A stretch of 64,000 nt of DNA from Actinoallomurus purpureus (GTDB taxonomy: Bacteria > Actinomycetota > Actinomycetes > Streptosporangiales > Streptosporangiaceae), in contig NZ_JAMXMY010000001.1 in the NCBI RefSeq assembly GCF_024055795.1, positions 868,001-932,000 on the forward strand, written 5' to 3'. The notes under the pieces were generated by a model. That model made no database searches, was not told the origin of the DNA, and was given only the letters and a program-made list of their open reading frames with translations. Shown piece after piece: positions 26,501-32,852 of this stretch. A program made the position numbers and the translations under genes. Position 1 is the first letter of the stretch, and every line of letters begins with the position of its first letter.

Positions 26501-27755
26501 TGGGGCGGCCGCGGAGGAACCACTGTCCACTGCGCGTCGGCTACTCGACGTCCTGCCTCCCGCTGTGGAGATCATCAGCCCTGACGACGACGTCTCGGTG
26601 GCGGATTTCGCCGCTCGGCTGAGTGCGCTGGGCGACACGACCAGCGCCGTCTTCGCCTGCCACACCGAGGACGACGGCGATTCCCCGTCGAGCTGCGGTC
26701 TCGTGCTCAGGCCGAGGATTTTGGGCGGCAGGCCGTGCGCGGCCAGGCCCAGGCTGCTCACGGCCGACCTGCTCATCGGCGACCCTGGCCGCTTCGCGAT
26801 GCCGAAACAGGTCCTGCTCCTCGCCTGTGAAACGGCCGACCTGCGCAACGCGGTGGCCGGCGAGTGGCTGGTCCTGGGACCGGCGATGCTGTGGGCCGGG
26901 GCCGATCGGGCGATCGTCACGAGCTTCCCCGTCATCGATACCGCCGAGGGCCATGACCGGGGCGATGTCATCGACCGCCACCTTGTGCGCCTGCTGGTCG
27001 AGCGGCGACCGCTCGCCGCGGGCCTGCGCGCCGTACAGCTGGAGCAACTGGCCCGCTGGCGTGACACGCGCCACCACGGGCATGACACGGGGCCGCCGGG
27101 CGCTCCGGTGCACTGGGGCGGGCATCTGGCCATGGGTGCGTTCGCCGACCCCCGGCCGTTGCCCGCACCACGACCGGCCCGCCGGCAACTCGTGCACCGC
27201 AGTGTTCCCGGGCTGCTCGATGACGCGGCACGACGCGCCGCCCAGGCCGGCCGTTCCGTCATCGCCTCCCGCGACCTGCTCCTCTGGCTCGCTCTTCACG
27301 GCTTCGAGGAGGACTTGCCGCCGTGGCGCCGGATGCTCATCCATGCCGTCGCCTATCCGTTCGCCGTGGTACCGGCGGTGTTCCGGCGCCGTCCGGGCTC
27401 CGCCGCACTCACCCGTGCCGCTCCCGGGCCGCAGGTCCAAGAGCTGCTCCGCTCCGCGTACGACGCCGCCCGCCTGGCACGGCACCGCGTCATCGACGTC
27501 GAGCACCTCCTGGTCGCGGTGCTCGGTGCGCGGGGGCCGGCGGGCCGGATCGCGCGGGCGCTGTGCGGGTGGGACGCCCGGCAGCCGGAGGTGATCAAGG
27601 CGATACTCGGCGACACGCAGCACGGCTACCAGCACACCGGCCTGCCTGCCCTTCGATACCTCGATCCGGCTGCCATCGCAGACGTCTACGCCGCCCTCGA
27701 AGCACCGGTGCCCGACGATGAGGACGACGAACTGCGCCTGCTGAGCGATCGGTGA
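23547..27755 (+). CDS. Membrane CHAT-protease protein with Clp-N-like and TPR-like regions
   Basis: A 1,402-residue protein. GTG 23547 is preferred because AGGGGG sits four bases upstream; a TTG at 23532 also fits the frame. Order: a helical Clp N-domain-like segment (about 55-125; SVGTGHVAVALAA), a Glu/Arg-rich linker (about 140-185), four to six membrane helices (about 190-415), a helical TPR-like region (about 425-760) and a CHAT caspase-like domain (about 815-1215). The CHAT domain has a candidate catalytic His1039 (VFACHTEDD) and Cys1094 (LLLACETADL). Two further Clp-N-like repeats close the protein (VIDVEHLLVAVL near 1320). It lies 51 bases after the gasdermin-like gene, so the two are probably co-transcribed. 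Cleaving that partner after a stress signal is the natural hypothesis. Confidence 0.8.
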   Translation: MPRSMPPLGENARRLLAVVDRMPVRVPERDRVVTALEMVATEEWLRVRIALVDEQVRALSRPALSFTPDDLAHVLEVAATVAYVYGFESVGTGHVAVALAATSRGAAGAIDIMAEAFGLGTLENSTDIVAQHLALKETARTESREEPGEERTGAGQAGGERADEEREGQRAREEEPGEEEVIYGESLTGRRWHRAATIAHLGLRAAAFCVLLVIAARGGDAWMWPVAFAALISTRDSREPGLPLGDEVSPLQPSARWPWLGCLAVVAGALGMRAAAAVIVVEFLLLEAVSCVGVRMVSRWIWIQGGAVIRVGRHVSGLLSVVDAYATRRRCRHLAAVVFLAVVPAAAVAVAMSPLWPLYLMAGVFAARRWTVLALVTSVVATVSPAGSAWSLLSAWAGGLLARAVIAWYDRPPSAIVPVPAPRPTAVLRRLGRAYARAHRLVRIGRPAAALRWLDGARDAADPRLVTLRAWALLQCGRPGEAKSVIGGASDADDRIRAMITCLAELELSNADAADRALTEFGGVDEDMPEILYQVALVARIRLTLLNAGSDQLTEAIASGVPRRIRRAELLFAVTLLRLAAESALPAAPALSSLLAGAGALLSAPELHRAPQAFFDPLDRRRPLALENTRCLAQGALAELYENGSDTETVARLHAGEGITGYLMRMDRPVEAAGILNALADRLSGEPGYRLAVVLSRIEALAMLNATRHQLSEAEDRRRWWRVYGHTIEQAMRDAAAGSDWETLLELIESARLQLGPHKDSSAFDASRAVAPFIQVRGASRMEQAHWYRPGERPPAYALEDIAGVVLGPDTWWWSTWSTGTELFWALMPPDAPVSGGVLPMGHGSELHGALSDLRDALPVPHPGEDTNAFEDRVLRSPLLAGPAAAETALARRLGRLLPAPLVDALLRTREPLPLAFAPAAELANVPWACVGIPTEAPGDLRLVERCVPVIAPPAGLLATIAARPRNAGAAPLALAVIDPGGDLGGAAAEEPLSTARRLLDVLPPAVEIISPDDDVSVADFAARLSALGDTTSAVFACHTEDDGDSPSSCGLVLRPRILGGRPCAARPRLLTADLLIGDPGRFAMPKQVLLLACETADLRNAVAGEWLVLGPAMLWAGADRAIVTSFPVIDTAEGHDRGDVIDRHLVRLLVERRPLAAGLRAVQLEQLARWRDTRHHGHDTGPPGAPVHWGGHLAMGAFADPRPLPAPRPARRQLVHRSVPGLLDDAARRAAQAGRSVIASRDLLLWLALHGFEEDLPPWRRMLIHAVAYPFAVVPAVFRRRPGSAALTRAAPGPQVQELLRSAYDAARLARHRVIDVEHLLVAVLGARGPAGRIARALCGWDARQPEVIKAILGDTQHGYQHTGLPALRYLDPAAIADVYAALEAPVPDDEDDELRLLSDR

Positions 27756-27849
27756 GAGCCGGCGCGGATACGACACCTTCGCGGAAGGGGGTTCCCCGAC
27801 AGCCGATGACGCCATCACGGGAACGGCCCGGCGATTCCGGCCGGACCAG

Positions 27850-28033
27850 GTGATGGCCCAGTCGGAATCCGACGGTATCGGTCCTGCACCGCGACATCGA
27901 GGCGACCGCCTCAACGATCCGGATCTTCGAGGCGGTGGTCATCCCTGGCTTGCTCCAGACACCGGAGTACACCCACGAGCGGCCTGCCACCCCACCCTCC
28001 GTCCCCGACACGAACCGCGACCGGTGGCCTTGA
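27850..28033 (+). pseudogene. Fragment of an XRE/DUF5753 regulator
   Basis: The frame reads LHRDIEATASTIRIFEAVVI followed by PGLLQTPEYTHER. This is the unmistakable start of the DUF5753 (Scr1-type) sensor domain that follows an XRE helix-turn-helix in many actinomycete regulators. The HTH is absent and a stop ends the frame at 28031. It is a relic of a regulator that normally pairs with a DUF397 protein; a DUF397 piece occurs at the far end of the giant gene near 37100. Confidence 0.6.
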
Positions 28034-28113
28034 CGCCCGCCCAGGGCCAGCGCTAGCGGGATTCGCGCCCTCACGGATCGACGCCTGACCGCGAACGACC
28101 AAGGGCAGAACCG

Positions 28114-28150
28114 CGCGCCCTACCGGGCGAACCTTCGGGCCGGTAGGGCG
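28114..28150 (-). terminator. Stem-loop terminator
   Basis: GCGCCCTACCGG (28114-28125) pairs exactly with 28139-28150 across a 13-base loop. It lies 11 bases past the stop of the leftward membrane-protein gene. Confidence 0.65.
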
Positions 28151-28160
28151 CTTCGGACGG

Positions 28161-28616
28161 TCAGGGCATCGGCTGGTCCCAAAGGATCTCCACCTTCTTG
28201 GGGTGGTCCCGATCGGCCAAGCAGGCATAACCGGTCCGGCCCACACCGATGCCTCCGGAGAGCGAAGACACCGCGCCGGTACTGTCAGACACGTAAGGGG
28301 CTTCACCAGGAATCCGCACCCGCACTCGGAAACGGTAGACGTGGGTGTCGTTGATCCGGGCGATCTCGCGCCCCCCGCCAATGATCTCGACGACGCAGTT
28401 CACCGCGCGGGCGCGGTCGACGTGGCTTGTGAGGTCATGGTCCACTGAAACGAGCAGCGAGATTATCCAGCCGCATCCCAGAGCGGCGAGCAGGAAGATC
28501 ACACCGCCAACGACCACGCCGGGCTTGCGATCGCGCACCCCGCCCACGAGGCCGAACAGCCCGAAAGCGCCCAGCACGAGCACGACGAGGCCGATGACGA
28601 CGATGATGACGATCAC
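28161..28616 (-). CDS. Small membrane protein, DUF3592-like
   Basis: A 151-residue protein with two N-terminal membrane helices (VIIVVIGLVVLVLGAFGLFG; VVVGGVIFLLAALGCGWIIS). An extracytoplasmic beta-rich part follows (VYRFRVRVRIPGEAPYVSDS), ending near 'KKVEILWDQP'. The layout of helices plus a short strand-rich domain ending in an 'L-W' motif is like DUF3592 proteins of unknown function. The start is GTG at 28616 with a weak ribosome site. Its 5' end is only 10 bases from the TnpB element, so its promoter may have been replaced by the insertion. Confidence 0.6.
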   Translation of the reverse strand: MIVIIVVIGLVVLVLGAFGLFGLVGGVRDRKPGVVVGGVIFLLAALGCGWIISLLVSVDHDLTSHVDRARAVNCVVEIIGGGREIARINDTHVYRFRVRVRIPGEAPYVSDSTGAVSSLSGGIGVGRTGYACLADRDHPKKVEILWDQPMP

Positions 28617-28625
28617 CAGGTCACA

Positions 28626-30056
28626 CTAGTGCCGCGTCAACGAACGTTGGCCGTGTTTGACCGTCGTTGGTTGATCCTCGCCTGAGAGACGAGCGACTCC
28701 CCATGGGGGTGGGGCGGGCCGCGGCCGGCCAATGGACCCTGCGAGGGCGCCGTGATGGGGGCGTCGTCTGGGGTCACGCCGGGCCGGTCCGGTACCGGGG
28801 AGGTGCCGTCCGGCTCGACGGTGCGTGATCACCACCGGAAACAGGTTCTTGGTGGTGATGGGTCCGCCCGGCCTGCGCCGGGCGATGTTGGCGCCGCCGA
28901 CGAGGTCGCGGTGCCCGCTGAAACCACAATGCATGCAAGTGAAGAGGCGGCCGGCGGGTTTGGGAACCCGCCGGCCGCAGGCCGGGCAGGTCGAGGAGGT
29001 CCCGCGCTCATCGACCAGCATGACGCGGATCCCGGCCTGTTCGGCCTTGTCTTTGAGGCAGCGGAGCAGGTAGCCGACCCGCCAGGCCCGGACGCGCTGG
29101 TTGTGCCGCCGCCCAGCCTTAAGATCCAGCACGCCGCGCGGGTCACCGACCACCAGCGTCCCGATCCGGCGCTTTACGGCCCAGCCGATGACGGTCTTGG
29201 CGGCCTCATGCTGGGCCTGCTTGACACGGCGCTTGTGCCGGGCTTCGATTTTGCGTTGCCGGGCCCGGTGTTTACGCCACCGCCGCGACCCGGCCTGACC
29301 CGGCTTCGGCGCCCGCTGAGCGACGGCACGGCGGCGGTGTTTGGTGTCTTTGAGGTGCAGATGCGTTTCGGCGCGTATCGCCCGCCCCGACACGATGAGC
29401 CCTTCCGCGCCCGGTCCGGCCACCGCGAACGGATGAATCACCCCCGGATCCACCCCCGCCACCCGGCCCGGATCCGGCTCACATCCCGGCTCATAGGTCG
29501 CGACGGGGACCTCGGCGGTCACCTCCACGAACAACCGACGACCCTCATTGAGGAGAGTAACCGACCGGACCTGTTCCACCGGGTAGGGCAGCTCCCGGTC
29601 CAGGCGCACCCACAACGGCGCGCACCCGCGCCCGACCGGGAGCCGTAACCGCTGACCATCAAGGACGAAAGTGCCGTGGTAGTACCGCACCGGCACCAAA
29701 CCGCGCTTGCGCCGAGGGAACCGCGCCAAGGAATCACCGCCGGCGCGACGCTTCGCGGCGGCGAACCACGCATCGCTGTAGCGGCGCAGCACCGACCGCG
29801 CCCCGGTGGTGTCCAGCTCACCGAACGTGCCCGGCCCGGCCGCCGACAACTCCCGGCACAGCTCCTGATACGACGCCAGCGGCCGAAGGCCGCGGTGGCG
29901 CTGCCACCGGTTCATATCCAGCACGCACGCCCACACGTCCCCGGCCGAGGCCAGCAACCCGAAACACCGCTCCCGCTGGGCGGCTGTCACGCGCAAGCCG
30001 ACCCGAGCGGTGCGCAGCACCACCAGGGGAGCATCCGGATCACTACGTCGAGGCAC
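28626..30056 (-). CDS. tnpB: TnpB RNA-guided nuclease (IS200/IS605 OrfB family)
   Basis: A 476-residue TnpB with an apparently complete RuvC site: Asp203 (GVDPGV), Glu350 (VDERGTSS) and Asp384 (GHRDLVGGANIA). A CPAC...CMHC zinc ribbon lies between the last two, and the middle is very basic (RRWRKHRARQRKIEARHKRR). TnpB uses an omega RNA from the 3' end of its own locus to cut DNA at the donor site and retain the transposon. The C-terminal about 90 residues after Asp384 are unusual, Arg/Pro-rich, and run into the terminal repeat: the stop TAG lies in the CTAG end. The natural C-terminus may be shorter and this region may mainly encode the guide RNA. The start is GTG 30056. No TnpA is present. 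Confidence 0.88.
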   Translation of the reverse strand: MPRRSDPDAPLVVLRTARVGLRVTAAQRERCFGLLASAGDVWACVLDMNRWQRHRGLRPLASYQELCRELSAAGPGTFGELDTTGARSVLRRYSDAWFAAAKRRAGGDSLARFPRRKRGLVPVRYYHGTFVLDGQRLRLPVGRGCAPLWVRLDRELPYPVEQVRSVTLLNEGRRLFVEVTAEVPVATYEPGCEPDPGRVAGVDPGVIHPFAVAGPGAEGLIVSGRAIRAETHLHLKDTKHRRRAVAQRAPKPGQAGSRRWRKHRARQRKIEARHKRRVKQAQHEAAKTVIGWAVKRRIGTLVVGDPRGVLDLKAGRRHNQRVRAWRVGYLLRCLKDKAEQAGIRVMLVDERGTSSTCPACGRRVPKPAGRLFTCMHCGFSGHRDLVGGANIARRRPGGPITTKNLFPVVITHRRAGRHLPGTGPARRDPRRRPHHGALAGSIGRPRPAPPPWGVARLSGEDQPTTVKHGQRSLTRH

Positions 30057-30182
30057 GAGGCGATTACAGCAGGTGCCTACGACAGAACAGACCCCCGCAG
30101 CCAGACCACGCTCTGAACCGCCCGGAACGGGTTTGCCGCCGAAGCCCGATTACACGGCCAACGTTAGTTGACGCAGCACTAG
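28626..30182. mobile_element. TnpB-bearing element with 30-base inverted termini and CTAG ends
   Basis: Positions 28626-28655 and 30153-30182 are inverted copies that differ at only two of 30 bases. Both ends show CTAG at the outer edge (28626-28629 and 30179-30182), which can be read as a 4-base target duplication with termini beginning TGC. The only gene inside is tnpB. Typical IS200/IS605 elements have subterminal hairpins rather than terminal inverted repeats. A CTAG duplication fits the YTAR target preference of IS5-type elements, so tnpB may ride in an IS5-like or MITE-like carrier moved by a transposase encoded elsewhere. Confidence 0.7.
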
Positions 30183-30271
30183 CGATCGCTCATCGCGGTT
30201 GATCTACTGCGCTCCCCGCCTGATTCATGCAGACTCAACAGAGGGAAGACCGCGCCCGGAAGGAACGGCCC

Positions 30272-30562
30272 GTGAGCCACGACCAGGACCACGCCGATCT
30301 CGTCTCCCAGTGGGCGGAGCAGCTTCGCCGTACCGGAGGCGTAGATGTCCGCTACACCGATGACGACGACCTCGCGCGTTACCGCCGTGCCGGTCGCGAT
30401 GCGGGCAAGCTGCTGGACCGTCCCGTGCAGACCGTTGCCCGGCACGGCATCATCCACGTCAGCCTGACCGACTGGGGAGACAACCCGCTAGAGACCCGTC
30501 TCGAAGACGCGCGGACCCGTAACGCCATCGACAGACCGTTTCGCGCCTATCCCGAACGCTGA
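30272..30562 (+). CDS. Small protein of unknown function
   Basis: A 96-residue soluble, charged protein (VSHDQDHADLVSQWAEQLRR at the start; later ARHGIIHVSLTDWGDNPLE). A GTG start at 30272 is preceded by GGAAGGAAC. I do not recognise the family. There are no membrane segments or cysteines. The gene lies between the TnpB element and a long gap, alone on its strand. Confidence 0.5.
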   Translation: MSHDQDHADLVSQWAEQLRRTGGVDVRYTDDDDLARYRRAGRDAGKLLDRPVQTVARHGIIHVSLTDWGDNPLETRLEDARTRNAIDRPFRAYPER

Positions 30563-31164
30563 TCAGAAGGTCAGACGCGAAGCCGATCCGAGAGCGCCGG
30601 TTGCGCGACCCGTGAGACGTCCCAAGCTCACGACCCAGCCGGGTGGCCCAAAGCGTCCGCCCTCCCCCACCAGCCCGCCCACCCACCCAGCGCCCACGCC
30701 GCTTGCCCTAGTCCGGCAGCACCCGGCCGTCACGGGTCAACACCCCCCGATGACGCGCGATGACCAGAGTGCCGCCCCGTCATCACCACATCATCCGAAC
30801 GGGCCGGAACGCCCCCGAGCAGACCCGAACCCACCCGCACGCCAGGACCCCCAAAACGCAGACTGACCTGGGCAGACACCACCGCACCGGATTGCGCCGG
30901 AACGGCCAGGAATGCCCAGGCCAGCCGTAAGTCAGAACCTCACGAATCGTCCCGGCTGGATGCCGGGCATGTGCCGATCGTCTTCGTGCCCTGGTGTCGG
31001 CAGGCAAAGCCGCCGACCCGCGTGACACGTCCCTCCGGACGCTATCGGCCCAGCCTGCACGGCTATCGGACCGAGGAGGGTGCCCCGCGTCGCCAGGGCA
31101 CGGGGCATGCTAACGACAGAGCGATACCGCTTCGGATGCCAGGCTGGGCAGGGGGCGGCGCCGT
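30563..31164. other. Gap without a convincing gene
   Basis: About 600 bases between the small ORF and the hydrolase operon. Open frames here are Pro/Arg-rich compositional artefacts. On the reverse strand near 30710-30780 a 23-codon piece (GGTLVIARHRGVLTRDGRVL) looks like the end of a lost protein, but is too short to name. A weak hairpin lies at 31081-31107. Confidence 0.4.
31081..31107 (-). terminator. Possible weak terminator hairpin
   Basis: TGCCCCG and CGGGGCA form 7-base arms around a 13-base loop, about 58 bases beyond the stop of the leftward hydrolase operon. Confidence 0.3.
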
Positions 31165-31890
31165 TCAGCCCTGCTCATGGTCGGCTGCGTCGAGGATGGC
31201 AGCGGCCACGGCGTCGGGCTGGGAGGAGGCGATCGCGTGCGAGGCACCGGCGACCTCGAGGGTCCCTCTCGAGGAGGCTCGTTCGGCCATGAATCGCAGC
31301 GCCGCGACCGGGATGTTGAGGTCCCGCTCGCCGAAGACGAACCACGACGGCTTGGTGCGCCATCCCGGCTCGCTCACGCTCAGCCCGTCGGTCAGTGCGC
31401 GCTCGGTCACCGGGCGTTGGGTCGCCGCCATCAGGGCGGCCTCGTCGGCGTTCAGGTCGCCGCAGAACTGGTGGTGGTACTTCTCCTCGCCGATCCGGAA
31501 CTCGTTGCCACCGGAGGCGACCGGATAGGCGACCAGCGCACTGGCCAGGGTGCTGCCTTCGAACTTGCTGGACAGTTGCAGGGCGCTTTCACCGGATTCG
31601 GGGGTGAAGGCGCCGACGTAGACCAGGGAGCGGACGGCCGGGTTGCCGGCCGACGCCTGGCTGATCACCATGCCGGCGTAGGAGTGGCCGACGAGGATGA
31701 CCGGCCGGCCGATTCCGTTGATCACGTCACGCAGGTAGGTGGCGTCGCCCGCCAGGTCACGCAGCGGGTTGGCCACGGCGACGGCGGGGAGTTCGCGGCT
31801 TCGCAGGCGCTGGATGACGCGGCTCCAACTCGCCGATTCGGCGAAGGCGCCGTGGACCAGGACGATGACGGGCTGTTCGGTGGTGCTCAT
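31165..31890 (-). CDS. Alpha/beta hydrolase, short esterase type
   Basis: A 241-residue hydrolase: IVLVHGAFAESASWSRV (oxyanion turn), GHSYAG with the serine nucleophile, FGERDLNIP with the likely acid, and AGASHAIASSQP with the histidine. This pattern is common for the actinobacterial 'HGAFAES' group (salicylate-esterase / hydroxynitrile-lyase-like fold). The start ATG at 31890 overlaps the stop of the upstream hydrolase (ATGA). It is the last gene of a three-gene leftward operon. The substrate is unknown. Confidence 0.88.
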   Translation of the reverse strand: MSTTEQPVIVLVHGAFAESASWSRVIQRLRSRELPAVAVANPLRDLAGDATYLRDVINGIGRPVILVGHSYAGMVISQASAGNPAVRSLVYVGAFTPESGESALQLSSKFEGSTLASALVAYPVASGGNEFRIGEEKYHHQFCGDLNADEAALMAATQRPVTERALTDGLSVSEPGWRTKPSWFVFGERDLNIPVAALRFMAERASSRGTLEVAGASHAIASSQPDAVAAAILDAADHEQG

Positions 31891-32852
31891 GGGTTTACCT
31901 TTCCGGGGTGCAGGGCGGCCTTGAGGACCGCGATGGCCTGGGCGGTGGCGGCTCGTGCGGCCTGAGTGTCGCGGACGGGGTTGAGCATCATGAAGTCGTG
32001 GAGAGTGCCGTTGTAGCGGACGCTGGTGGTCGGGACTCCGGCCTGGGTGAGCTTGCGGGCGTAGGCCTCGCCCTCGTCGCGCAGCACGTCGTTCTCGTCG
32101 ACGATGACGAACGCGGGCGGCAGGCCGGCCAGGTCGTCGAGGGCCGCGCGCAGGGGCGAGGCGGTGATTCGGGCGCGCTCGGTCGGGTCGGTGGTGTAGG
32201 CGTCCCAGAACCAGGCCATGGCCTTGGCCGTCAGGTGCGGACCGTCGGCGAACTCGCGGTAGCTGGCGGTGTCCTGCGCGGCGTCGGTGACCGGGTAGTA
32301 CAGCGACTGGTGCACGAAGTGCACGTCGCCGCGCTGCTTGGCCATGATGGTCAGCGCGGCGGTCATGTTCCCGCCGACCGAGTCGCCGGCGACCGCCAGG
32401 CGGGACGGATCGAGCCCCTCGTCCGCGCCGTGCCGGGTGATCCATTGCGCCGTGGCGTAGGCCTGCTCGATCGCGACCGGGTAGCGGGCCTCGGGCGACC
32501 GGTCGTACTCGACGAAGACCACCGCGGCCCGCGCGCCGACGGCGAGTTCGCGGACGAGCCGGTCATGGGTGCCGGCGTTGCCGAGGACCCACCCGCCGCC
32601 GTGCACGTAGAGCACGACCGGCAGCACCGTCCCGGCCGTCCCGGTGGGCTTGACGATACGGACCCTGACCTCGCCGACCTGGGCCGGGACGGTGATCCAC
32701 CTCTCGTCGATCTCGGGCATCGCGACCGGGCCGGCCTGGACGTCGTCGAGGACCTTGCGGGCGCCGGCGGGCCCCCGCTCGTAGAGGAGTGGCGGCTTGG
32801 CGGCCGCTTCGGCGAACTCCTGCGCCGCCGGCTCCAGGATGTGCGTGCTCAT
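31887..32852 (-). CDS. Alpha/beta hydrolase of the hormone-sensitive lipase family
   Basis: A 321-residue esterase. The HSL oxyanion motif is HGGGWVLG, the nucleophile motif GDSVGGN (Ser), the acid in DENDVLRDEG and the histidine in LHDFMML. HSL-family enzymes hydrolyse short acyl esters. GGAGGGACAGC precedes the ATG. Both ends overlap neighbours by four bases (ATGA at 32849 and 31887), so translation is coupled to the ferritin-like/CDGSH gene upstream and the second hydrolase downstream. Confidence 0.9.
   Translation of the reverse strand: MSTHILEPAAQEFAEAAAKPPLLYERGPAGARKVLDDVQAGPVAMPEIDERWITVPAQVGEVRVRIVKPTGTAGTVLPVVLYVHGGGWVLGNAGTHDRLVRELAVGARAAVVFVEYDRSPEARYPVAIEQAYATAQWITRHGADEGLDPSRLAVAGDSVGGNMTAALTIMAKQRGDVHFVHQSLYYPVTDAAQDTASYREFADGPHLTAKAMAWFWDAYTTDPTERARITASPLRAALDDLAGLPPAFVIVDENDVLRDEGEAYARKLTQAGVPTTSVRYNGTLHDFMMLNPVRDTQAARAATAQAIAVLKAALHPGKVNP

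Larger units (their letters stand above)
27756..28160. other. Intergenic region with regulator remnant and hairpin
   Basis: This 405-base stretch after the CHAT gene has no intact gene. It contains the DUF5753 fragment at 27850-28033 and the terminator hairpin at 28114-28150. Confidence 0.6.
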
